Positions 43,474 through 54,330 of a stretch of DNA of 64,000 nucleotides are shown here, in pieces. Both the position numbers and the translations under genes were made by a program. Under the pieces are notes generated by a model that did not search any database, was not told where the DNA came from, and saw only the letters and a list, made by a program, of their open reading frames with translations. The stretch spans positions 868,001 to 932,000 of the forward strand of contig VXAY01002192.1 in NCBI GenBank assembly GCA_013399855.1. The letters are read 5' to 3'. Source of the DNA: Oxyruncus cristatus. Taxonomy: Eukaryota; Chordata; Aves; Passeriformes; Cotingidae. Position 1 is the stretch's first letter. Each line of letters begins with the position of its first letter.

Positions 43474-45604
43474 TGGAGGTGGTGTAAGTCATGGCTTTCC
43501 CTGCTGGGCTTCTAGTTTGAAACTCCTTTGGGTATTGATCAGTTAAAGAGCTCTTGCTGCGTCACTTCTGTGTGTTGCTGCTGTGCTCTCTGGCAGACCT
43601 ATCTTCTCCATAGCCCTGTTTTTTGCAATATGGTTCTCTTTCATGTTTACTCATTTTGCCCTTTAGTGTTCAGACTTTTCTGATGAGTGAAAGGCCTTCA
43701 GGATTGCTATTGCAGAATGACTCCCAACTAAATCAAAGGCACTGATACAACAGGCAGGGAACTGCCTGCCAACCAGCTTAAAATACTCATGTATATCTTG
43801 CCTTGCGTGGAGGCTCTGTATTCTTTTCATGCTCTACTGTGTAACTTTTCTGCACTATCTGTGCAATCATGTCAGTGTCTTGATTGCCAGTAATGGAAAC
43901 AAAGGCTGACCATCTTGATTTTTGGCTGTAGGCAGTCCCAGGCACACACTCATGTCAGCCAGCCTTCTGCAAAGTACAGCTGGTTCATGCAACAACTTCT
44001 CAGAGTGCTCTGGCTCCATCACCCGAGCATGCACAAGCCATAGCTGGAGAATGGGGGTTGCTCTTCGTCTGCCTCTGCCACGTGATGAAGAGCTTGTTGC
44101 CTTTTAAACGTAAGGCAACTTGAACTCCATTCCAGTTGGAAGGGGAGCATGCAGAATGCTTTCTGGGTGGCTCTGCAGACCATGGCTGTCCTGTGCTTTG
44201 CACAGGAAAGCTCTTGCTAATTAGTTTCTAATGCTGGTGGCTGTACACCTACTGGTCGGAGCCAGTCAGGAGCTCCAGTCCAGCCCCTTGCATCTAGGGA
44301 TTACTGGAGGAGCAGACTGTAGATTAAAGCCAGAGGTGGGCAGGGGTGAGTGGAGCCAGTCTGCCTTCTGGAGAGCAAGCGGTGATTAAGGTAACAAGTT
44401 CCAGATGAGAGCTCTTGTGAAGCTGTGTGTCATAGCAGCAGTGCTGCTATGGCTGTGCTGGTATGGAGCCCTTGTATGGTTCCTGGGGACCAGGGTTGGC
44501 AGCTACAGCACTGTAGGAAGAGCCTACCTGGCTCTTTCCTGTCCCAGAACAGGATCCTATGCTGCCTTATTGTATGCTCTGAGACCAGTAGAATGGAGAA
44601 ATACAGATATAGTTATGTATATATTTATATAGAGAGATATCTATACCTGTCATGCTATCCAGCTCCCAGCAAAATTTGGAGGGTGTGTGCCCTGACCCCA
44701 GGATGGTGATCAGGGAAATTTGATGCCTGTGCTCTGCACAACCACAGGAGCCAAGAGCAGCCTGTTGATCTACCAAAACATCAGTCTCTGGTTAAAACAT
44801 CTCTGCAGAAGGGATAAGCTGTTATACCATTGACCAGCTAATGGGGATTTTTAGGGTTAGAGCCCAGGCTTTCTTCAGTCAAGAAGGTGAGGGGTAAGAG
44901 GAGCAAAAGGAACGACAAAGCTTCCTTTAATTCGTATCTGACAAAAAACCACCAGTATATGTGATATTTTTCACTCACCTGCTGTGGTCTGTGCTTATGA
45001 AACTGTAATAGAGACTCTCAGATTTGATTTGTCCACCTCACTGACTCTAACTGTGTAAGTGGCACCTACGTGCAGTGGAGAAGTGGTAGTGAGGCTTGCA
45101 TCGAAACTTGCCTACAGCCTGCAGCTAGACAGCTTCGACTTCTAAATCTCTTTCTGTCCTAACGGAGGAATCATCTAGATCGTGACTACTTTCCCATCAG
45201 TGAACAAAGCACCTAACAAAAGAGGCTGACTCTGGCATGTCTGGGCAGTGGCAAAGGAGTGCTCTGCTATCGTGTGCTCACATCGACTGACTCATGGCCT
45301 CGCAGAGGAAAGCTGCTGGCTTAATCCTCCAGCAGCATGGGCTCCGCTCTCGAGCGTGTTTAACCTGCACCAAGTTCCTCAGTCTGCAGCTGTAGTTGCA
45401 CTGTGCTGTGAGACACTGGTGAGCTCTGTTCTACAGAGTTTGGAAGATGCAATTATGAATAATTAGAAGTTATTATTCTGGTAGCTGAGAAGTGTTCAGT
45501 ATCCCCTGAAAAATGCTCGGTATACCCTCCCCCCCACCTAGCATGCAGCCAAAAGGGGTTAAAAAGATTCACCAAACCTTCTTACACTGATTCTAGTAAG
45601 CAAA

Positions 45605-46728
45605 TGTGGTGGGTTGACCCTGGATGGATGCCAGCTGCCCACCAAAGCTGCTCTGTCACTGCCCTCCTCAGCTGGGCAGGGGAGAGAAAATATAACAAAA
45701 GGCTTGTGGATTGAGAGAAGGGCAGGCAGAGATCACTCACTAGTGATCATGGGCAAAACAGACTCAGCTCAGGGAAATTAATTGGTAATTAATTCAATCA
45801 GAGTAGGATAATGAGCAGTAAACCCAAATGTTAAAAACACCTTTTCTTTCTACTCTTCCCTCCTTCTTGGGCTTAACTTTATTCCCAGTTCTCTAACTTT
45901 TCTCCCCCAGTGGTGCAAGGGGACAGGGAATGGGGTTTGCTGTCACTTCATCACATGACTCAGCTGTGCACTCCTCTTCAGGGGAGGACTTCTCACACTC
46001 TTCCTCTGCCCCAGGGTAGGGTCCCTCCCACAGCAGACAGTCCTCTATGAACTTCTCTAACATGAGTGTTTCACATGGGCTGCAGTTCTTCATTAACTGC
46101 TTTAGTGTGGGTCCCTCCTGTGAGGTGCCATCCTTTGGAACAGGCTGCTCCAGAGTGGATCCCTCACAGGGTCACAACTCCAGCCAGCAAACCTGCTCCA
46201 GTGTGAGCTCCTCTCCATAGGGACACGAGTCCCTGCCAGGAGCCTGGTCCAGTGAGGGCTTCCCATAGGTTCACAGCCTCCTTTGGACATCCACCTTCTC
46301 CAGCATGGGGCTCTCCCTGGGCTGCAGGTGGATCTCTGCTCCCCCATTAACCTCCATGGGCTGCAGAGACACAGCTGCTTCACCATGGTCTGCACCACGG
46401 GCTGCAGGGGAATCTCAGCTCCGGCAGCTGGAGCACCTCCTGCCCCTCCTTCTACATTGACCTTGGGGTCTACTTGGTTGTTGCTCTCACATGTTCTCAC
46501 TCTTCTCTGGCTGCAATTGCTCCTGTGCAATAACTTCTTTCCTCTTCTCTGTTATCCCAGAGGCACTTACGACCATCGCTGAGAGGCTCAGCTGTGGCCA
46601 GCAGTGGGTTTGTCTTGGAGCCGACTGGGATTGGCTCTGTCAGATATGGGGGAAGTTCTAGCTGTTCTTAAAGAAGCCACCCCTGTAGTCCTCCTGCTAC
46701 CAAAACCTTGCCATGCAAACCCAGTACA
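45605..46728 (-). mobile_element. Solo LTR of an avian endogenous retrovirus (ERVL-like), antisense to SDC1
   Basis: The element begins TGTGGTGGGTTGACCC and ends with CCAGTACA, giving the TG...CA ends of an LTR. It is 1124 bases long. Flanking pentamers GCAAA (45600-45604) and GTAAA (46729-46733) form a target-site duplication with one mismatch. The sequence matches, from memory, a long LTR common in neoavian genomes, read there in the opposite direction; hence the minus-strand call. No internal gag or pol sequence or second LTR follows, so recombination has removed the provirus body. The central part (about 46000-46440) is a degenerate array with 38-51 bp spacing. The exact subfamily is not assigned. 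Confidence 0.85.
46000..46440 (-). repeat. Degenerate ~46-50 bp tandem array inside the LTR
   Basis: On the plus strand, versions of CTGCTCCAG recur at 46006, 46052, 46098, 46144, 46193, 46244, 46294, 46337 and 46375. The spacings are 46, 46, 46, 49, 51, 50, 43 and 38. Each is followed by a GTGGG-like and a CCACGGG/CTGCAG-like segment. The period is not a multiple of three, so the open frames across it on the minus strand are not a repeat protein. Confidence 0.7.
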
Positions 46729-48155
46729 GTAAAACACTTTGGACACAAGGTGTCCTGTGGCCAGATGCAATGCTGGAGTCCCAGTTGTGCAGGAAATATA
46801 ATTTTCTGGCCTATTCTGTAACACTCCCCCTGCACATCAAACTGCCTGTGGGGAACCTTCCTGTGCATTATTTGGGGGCATACCAGTTGACAAGGCTCAA
46901 AACTGTGCCAGAAATCATTCTAATAATTTGATGGTGTAGATTGTGTTCCAGTGCCTGGGGACATTCTCTGATGTTATTTAATTTACTAGTATGGATGTAG
47001 CCAGTGGGTCTCTGGCAGCAGGCCCAGAATATTATGAAGTTGTGAAAACTTCACTATCCAGTAAAAGAAAGTGAAAGTTCATAATAGGAGATCACAACTC
47101 CTGTTGAAAACTGAACCTGTTTTGGATGCTTCAGAGAGATGAGCAACTACAGTTGTGTGAGAAATCCTGCATAATCCATTAGCTGAGGGTTGTGAGGTGA
47201 ATACTACACACCTGGGACAGCAAAGAATTCAGTGTGGTGGTGATGGTGCTGGTACATCCTAGTAATTCATACTGCTTTTAGACTTGATCTGTAAGGTGGT
47301 CCTTCAGCTTTTTATGCTCTATTTTTATTTAGAGGGATATTGTGCTGACTGGAGTTGATAGTCAGTGAGTAGACCCAGAAGTCTATTCATATACGAAATA
47401 TCTTCAGTAATGTTTGAGCAGTGTCTTAGAAGCTCAGTCTGTTGTTACATAGCTATCCCGACAGTACTCCTTGACAGAAACCGGTCTGAGCGATGGGACA
47501 TGTTGTGCTAGGAGTAACTTGGTAGTAAAGCACTTCACCTTGCCTTGCAATTTTAGTTCTGTTTTATTGACTTGTCTTAATGCCAACAGCCTGTCAGAGG
47601 TGGCATTAGTGGTGTCTCTTGTCTCTTCACAGCATAGATGTGTAAAACACAGGGGTGTCCAAATTACAACTCAAGTCTGAACAGTTGCTCAAATGAGGCA
47701 TGAGGGCATCTAGATTGCACAAATATGGTAGCATTTCCCACTAAACTCAAACCTCCCCAGCTGATTTGGTGACTAGGGAAGGCCATAGGGAAAACTGGTG
47801 AACAGGCTGTACAACCAAAAATGAAGGCACGAGGTAGCTGATGCTGGTATCTGTTAGAGTGAGACTTGGATAACAGCTGAGATGAAAGGGAAGCTCTGAT
47901 TTATCTTGCCTTTGTAGCAGCCCCTTATTCAGGGCTCTGCCATACAGATGTGCTATGAAATAGTGTAACTGGGTGACTAGGTCAGGGTTAGTTTAATCCA
48001 GTAGCTGTTTGGTCAAGAAATGCCTAATGTTCGTAAATGAAATGAGTGGAACAATAGGTGACTGGAGCACAATTGCAGCAGCAGGTTTTTTAAGACTTCT
48101 GGTGGGAGGCTTTCATTTGATGCTTCAGTGTTGAAATTATACTCCAACACCCTCA

Positions 48156-48165
48156 TGACTCAGCA
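48156..48165 (-). promoter_or_regulatory. Second NF-E2/MARE-type motif
   Basis: TGACTCAGCA on the plus strand (minus strand TGCTGAGTCAT), a full match to the 11-base NF-E2 consensus, in SDC1 intron 1. Motif only. Confidence 0.3.
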
Positions 48166-48890
48166 TGGAAGTACACCAGTCAGCTTCCATAATCTCACTG
48201 AGGTGTTGCATAATTTAACAGTAAACAGGACAACTGCTGTCAGAACTTCATAGTATGTGCAGGATTACCAATGCTTTTGTAAGCCTGAACACAGAGACCA
48301 TTAGTATCTTAGGAAGAGGCACTGGGAGCTTGATTTTCAGCACTTTATATGGGTAGATCACTTTCTGTGTTCTCCAGTGGTTGTGAGCAGGCGTATTTCT
48401 CAAAGGGAGTTCATGCAGTCTGAGCCGTGTTCTACCTTAGCCTAATGCAGTGAAATGTGATCCAGCCTGTGCCCAAAGACCATCTGACCTACTGCTTATT
48501 CCAAGGAGACTTGTAGCACCCAATACATTGGCACGCAGCTTTTTTTCAGGAGCTGCTAGGACTATGTGGAAGGAGGGGGTGATCCTGAAAGTTTCAGAAG
48601 ACCCTTCAGATAGGGGAACAGGGTATTCCTGACCTGAGATGTGGCTCCGGCACTTGGTGGAGATGTTTCGGTCCTTTAGCAAATGCCTTAGTCATGCTGG
48701 TGTAACTGCATCTGTTAGCAGGGATGACTTCTGCATCATGAACAATCTAGGCTTAGTCAACACTGTGAGATCCTGTGGATAAAACAGATGTGGCTGCATG
48801 CCTCATAATGTAGGGAGAGACCTGATTTCGTCACATCTATGCTGGGTTACTTGAAACTGGAGCCATACAAGCAAATACAAAAGTACACCT

Positions 48891-48975
48891 AGAATCACAG
48901 AAGATCCTGAGTTGAAGGAGACCCACAAGGATCATTGAGTCCAATCTGTGTTAGTGTAAGACCTGCCAGGGTACA
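48891..48975 (-). mobile_element. CR1 LINE 3'-end fragment
   Basis: The run AGAATCACAGAAGATCCTGA, followed by ACCCACAAGGATCATTGAGT and CCAA, is the reverse complement of the 3' end of a CR1 retrotransposon subtype common in birds. It is heavily 5' truncated, as CR1 copies usually are. The right border is uncertain, because similarity fades after about 48955. Confidence 0.75.
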
Positions 48976-51379
48976 GGAACTGCCTTGCATTGGATCAAAC
49001 CCAAAATTTAAAGCTACTTGCATGGTCTGTGTGAGTCCAGATGCTGGCTGTTGATTGAGTCTCTCAAGTTCCTTCCTAACAGACTGGTGGCTGACTGGTG
49101 TGAGTCCTGCTGGGCAAGAACAGAGTTTCTTAAAACTGTTTCAGGCTGAGCTACAGAGAGCACGACTGGATCAGAAGGGAGCTGCTGAATGCTGACTCTT
49201 GGCTGTTTTGCTGCCCAGGTCTTACTTGCTTCTGCAGTTCCCTTGCGAATAGCCAGGGTTGTCTGTAGCAGGCTGGCAAGCAACAGCACCAAGGGAACAG
49301 GCTGTGGGATGTCACTTGTCCTGCCGTCTGATGTGCATGTGTGAGACAGAGACTGACATGGTATTTGTTCAAGCCAGGCAGCTCTTTCTGGGTGCTTCCA
49401 GTTCCCTGATCCATGAGTTCTTCACTGGAGGGTGGGCTTGAAAGGCTGGTGGTGATGCTGTAACTGAGAAGCTCGAGTGTGAGTTTTATAACAAAATACA
49501 GCATTTCGAGGGAACGTATGTCTGGGGTGTGTGTAAGATACAGATTGCTAGCAAAAAAGAATTTCACAAGCATTGGAGACTTCATTGTGCATCCCTCTGA
49601 AGAAAATGTGGAATTTAAAAAAGCAATCAAGAGGACCTTGTCTTGGATTGTTGAGTCTCAGGCTGTTGTCCTAATATGAAGGACTTGATGTATGTTCTGT
49701 AAGGTAAACTGAGAAGATCAGCTGGGAAGCTTAAGCTCAATTTGATAGCAGGAGGCCTTGCAGCTGATAGGTGTTTGTCACTGCAGTATAACCAAATAGA
49801 AAGTAATTTTTGTTATCTTTTGCATATCTGGTTGCTGTATGATATATCCAGTTACTATAGGATGTATCCTCTTGTAAAACATTAGGTCTGGGCAGGTCCA
49901 CTGTAACTAATCAGAACACCTTTTCAGCTTTTTTGTTGTTGTAAGGCTAAATGTTTGTAGGTTTCAGAAGTCTCCGTTTACAGAGCGCTTTAGCTGAGAC
50001 CTTTTAGTACTCCAGGGTTGAGAATTCATCTTTCTGCTGAGGTTTAAACAACATCCTAGCTTCTAGGAACTGTCCTAAGTACAAACTCTTAGTTTGATAC
50101 ACTAGGGATTTTTATCTGAAACTTGGATTTCCTTAGTGAAGCACTGCAAGCAATTTGCTGAAATTAGAAACATGTATGTATCACTAAAGGAGTGAAAATG
50201 CTTCTGTGATCCTTCAAGAAGATATTAGAGCTTTGTCTCCCTGACATGTCCTGCATTGCTGGAGTTCAAGGAGTAGAAGAGGGAAACTCCTGGGATTGAG
50301 ATAAGAACCTGGGTCTTCTCCTAGCCATGTGTCTGGATGCCAAAGGTTGTTGCATTTACTCTTGTCTGATAATTGTTTGTGGCTGCATGTTGGCTTCCCT
50401 TCCTCAGGTGAGGCAGAACAGCTTCTTTCCCCCCCAGAATACTGTGTAGCATAGTGATAAGGTGGTGTTTGACTTCTGGGACCGTGTCTGCTCAGGTCAG
50501 AGCACTCGTGCTACTTGGAGTAGTGGTGCGAATCTCATTTGAAATAGGTAGTACTTCCACCAGCTGAGTTGCGTGGCATTTGTCTCAAGGAATCAGGCCT
50601 CCCTAGGACCAGAGGCACACGTGTTTTCCTGGTGGTGCCGGGAGGCATCAGAGATGCACAGTGAGACGCACCAGCCTAATTTGAAGACTTGAGATGCCAT
50701 AGAACATGTCCTGTAGAAATGATTTCCTATAAAGGTGTCTGATTTCTGAGCTGGGACTTCCTGAGCTGAATGGCTGATGATGACAAGAGCAAGTTGTGCT
50801 CCTGTGAGACCGAGGTCCCTGAGCTGCCCCTGCCGTGTCCTGCTGCTGGTGTGCTGCAGCCTTGTGCTCTGTTCTGCAGCGATGGCCTCGGCAGGAGGAG
50901 CGTGCGGGGCTGAGGCTCTTGGCATCCTGGCACAAGGCCTGTGGCCACACACTGACCAGTCTGAGCTTACAGGTCTGCTGGGAGAAGACAGTCTCAAATG
51001 GAACAAAAGGAAATGCTTGCATCTCTTCCCTCAAACCCAGCCTGGGGCTACATTCAGTGGTCTCAGGGCTGTAACTGGTCTGCTTCCCTGGGAGCTGGGT
51101 GGTTTCTGGGGAGAGGAGACTGGCTCCTCCAGACCATGCATGCTGTCCAGGAGTAGTCAGGCAGTCTGAGGCCCACTGCTGCACTTGCCAGGAGCTCTTG
51201 GTGGCTCTGTAGCAAGTTTAACTCCAATGACAGTCCTCGGTGGTGATCCCATAGAACAGGGTGAGTGGGTGTCAAGAGATGGGGCAAAGAAAGGAATTTG
51301 CACCCAACAGAGATCAGCTGTTTGGGAATAATTGGCTAAGGATGTTGAAGACTTAAGGTCAATGTGTTTATATATGTTG

Positions 51380-51399
51380 TAGCATATATATATATGCTA
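51380..51399. repeat. 20-bp perfect palindrome with (TA)n core
   Basis: TAGCATATATATATATGCTA reads the same on both strands. It could extrude as a small cruciform, but is most simply a TA microsatellite with matching flanks. Confidence 0.7.
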
Positions 51400-53265
51400 T
51401 GAAGTCCAGTCTCTACTTTGAAGTGGCTGCAGCTGCTGCTGTTTTGCGTGAGGTGAGTTGCTCATCCTCACCTGCCTGAACTCTGCAGCAGGGCCTGCAT
51501 GGATATGGGAGGAAGAGACATCAGGGACCTTAGATTATGTCACTTTTAATTTCTTTTACTGTCAAGAGGGTCATGTTTATCTATGTTGTAGTTACAAGTT
51601 ACAATGCATGGGTAGTGAGTCTTGGGCTGCTGGAGTCCTTTGCTGGATGGGTTTTCATTTAATGAAGATTTTTCTCATCTCTTTGTATGCTAAAAGAGCA
51701 TACTCCCCCCTTTTAGCCTTACTTTGTCAGGGTTTCAGAGATGGGTGGCCCTCTTCTATCCTTAGCTATTTTTGGTCTGTTCCTTTCTAAACAAGTAGAT
51801 GAAGTAGCTGTTGCTGTGAGAATGAATCTTCTCTGCTGTTTTTGCTATAGTAGGAACTAAAAAGTGCTGGTGACTAAGTCAGAGGGTTTTAAGACAAGCG
51901 AGGTTTGCCTGGTCTTGACTTAGGCAGCTCACTGCTCATCTCTCAAGCCAGCTGAAGTAGATTGAAATTAATTCCCCAGGATGAACTGGAGCTGTTAGCT
52001 GTGTGGACTCCCTGGGCTGCAACTAGTTTGCACAACCTTTGAGCTTATACACTGGCTGTGGCTTTCTTGTAGCTAGCTCAAGAAATGAATGCCTGAACTA
52101 CCAAGTATGTTAAAGAGCTGCAGGGAAGGATCTTTAAAGAAAAGTGGTTTATAACATAAAACTGAACTGGCTGCTTCTCATGAGATTAGCTGCAGGGAAA
52201 TGAGCTTTCTCATTAGGCTACATCTTCAAAGCACAGACTGCCTTGAACGTGGGAGACAAAAGGGACCCCACTTTTGGCCATGTGGTGACAGCCTGCTACT
52301 GATAGACAATTAAGTTGTGTGATTGTTGTGTGCCACGTCTGTGGCTGTGTTGACCTGTTGATGAGATTCAGTCTCTGGCCTGGGCTACATTGCTTGGCTG
52401 GAAGGAGCAGGTTGGCCTGAGTGGAAGCAGCGTGTAGTAACTTACTTGTTTGATACATCGTCCAGGTGCAAAACCAGGAGCACAGGCTGTAACTCGCTCC
52501 TCTGTATCGCTGAAGGACTGACCACGCTTCTAGTAGAGCTGGCTGAGAGGGAGTTGTGAGGCAGCTCAGCTCTCCGCGGGAGAACCGACACAGTGCTCTG
52601 TGCGCTCCCAGCAGCGCACACAGCTGGTGTGCTGTCACTGCTGCCATGTGTTACATGGCCATGAGCTCCCCTGGCTGTGGAGTCCACAGCCCTCTTGGGC
52701 TCCTGCTACTCCAGGTTTGCTCAACCGTCTCTGCTAAAGGATGTGCGATGTCCTCTTTGTCCAGGATTAAACAGCAATTGCACTGCACCTCCTGTAAGTT
52801 CAGGTGACCCAGGGCAAAAGCAGAACTGCTCCCGTTTTGAGCAAGACACCTGTCTGGCCTTTGCTACTGTGTACATGAGGTCGGGGAGGACTTCAAAGCA
52901 CTGTTGTGAGACTCAGGAACAAACAGTATCCATTGTGAGCAAACACTGCATAAGAGAACTCTCCCTACAGTCCCTCTCCTTGCTCATTTTTGTATGAACC
53001 TGTGTGGCCCTTTGAGTCAGCCAGCAATTTGTGTGTTGCCTGCAGCCTGGTGATGTGCATTTCTATAATGCATGGCGGGCAGGGGAATGTGTGTCAGCAT
53101 CCCAGAACCCAGGCTGTAAATCTGTATGAATGCTTAAGCAGCCCTGGCTGCCATGCTGTGCCCTGTGCCAACACAAACACTTGTGCATTCATGCACTGAG
53201 TAGGATCGGGGAACTGGTCCTGCTGGAAAATTCTTTGCATGATATTTTATCCTCTTCTCTCTCTC

Positions 53266-53310
53266 CTTTTTTTTTGTTTGTTTTTTTTTGTTTGTTTGTT
53301 TGTTTGTTTA
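53266..53310 (+). repeat. T-rich / (TTTG)n microsatellite
   Basis: T runs followed by five TTTG units, in SDC1 intron 1. It may vary in length between individuals. Confidence 0.85.
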
Positions 53311-54250
53311 GCCAGACCAGTTCCCTGATCTGGTTCACCATGAGAGTGCGCAAACAGATATGCAAGGGATGGTGCAGGAAGCTCTCACGGGTGGTGGGAA
53401 TTTAAAGGGCCCTGCTGCAGAATGTGAAAACTCAACCTCATGGTGACAGGCTGGTTTATTTTTGCTCTTGGCATGTTGATTGCTGTGTTTTAGCCCCACT
53501 TAATTAAAAAAGTTGCCGTGTCGCAGTAAGGAGAAAATGTAATGCTGATTGGGCAATTGTGTGGAGCCTTTAGAAACATTGGGACTGTGGTTGATGTGGG
53601 CGTGGAGCAGCTGGATGTTCTTCCTTGACCACTGCATCTTGTGCAAAGATCAGAGTATCCTCCTACAGCTTGATAGAAAAGGAGGATCAAAGCCTAGTGG
53701 ACAGTGGGCAGTCTACAGTCTATTTTGTTCTGCTCATTCTGCTCATTGGAATAGATCCTAAGAAGGGTCATCCTATTTTGAGTTGGTGTTGGAAGGTGTT
53801 TTGCTTCCTTGAGAGCTGAGTGCCAAGAGGAAACTACTGTTGTAATATTAGAGTTCATGTTTCAGACAAAAGCAACTGCTGTTGCAGCTAGGACCTTTCC
53901 CTCAAAGATAGTTCCCTTCTCAAGTCACCAGCCAAAAATACAAGAGAAGGCTGTAAGATTTTCCATATTTCTTTACAAATAGTGATCTGATAGACAAGCA
54001 GCCAGATTAATTGGATTACTTACCTCTAGCTGCTAAAATGGTACTTGCCTCGCTGAGCACAAGAGCATCCTGTAGTTTCCACGTGCTTCCCTTTGGAAAG
54101 AGCGCCCTGCGAGCCACTAACCAGCCTTACTCCAGGTGACACAAACTGCTGGATGGAAGGGTGGGCATGCTGAAGCTGGTTGATACGCATCAAAACCTTG
54201 TTGAGGGCATGGGGGAACAACACCACCTGAAACAGGGAGGGCAGATAGTT

Positions 54251-54330
54251 CACAGAATCATAGAAGGGTTTAGTTTGGAAGGGACCATAAAGATCATCTA
54301 GTTCTAATGCCATGGGCAGGGGGGTTTGTA
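54251..54330 (-). mobile_element. CR1 LINE 3'-end fragment
   Basis: CACAGAATCATAGAAGGGTT, then TTTGGAAGGGACCATAAAGA and TCATCTAGTTCTAATGCCAT, is the reverse complement of the classic avian CR1 3' end, with the ATTCTATGA-type terminal repeat at the left. Only the last ~80 bases remain, so it is dead on arrival and non-coding. Confidence 0.88.

Noticed and set aside
45893..46530. Two minus-strand open frames (66 and 142 codons) rich in Trp, Arg and Ser
   Set aside because: They lie wholly inside the solo LTR and over its periodic array, whose 46-base period shifts the frame each unit; not a gene.
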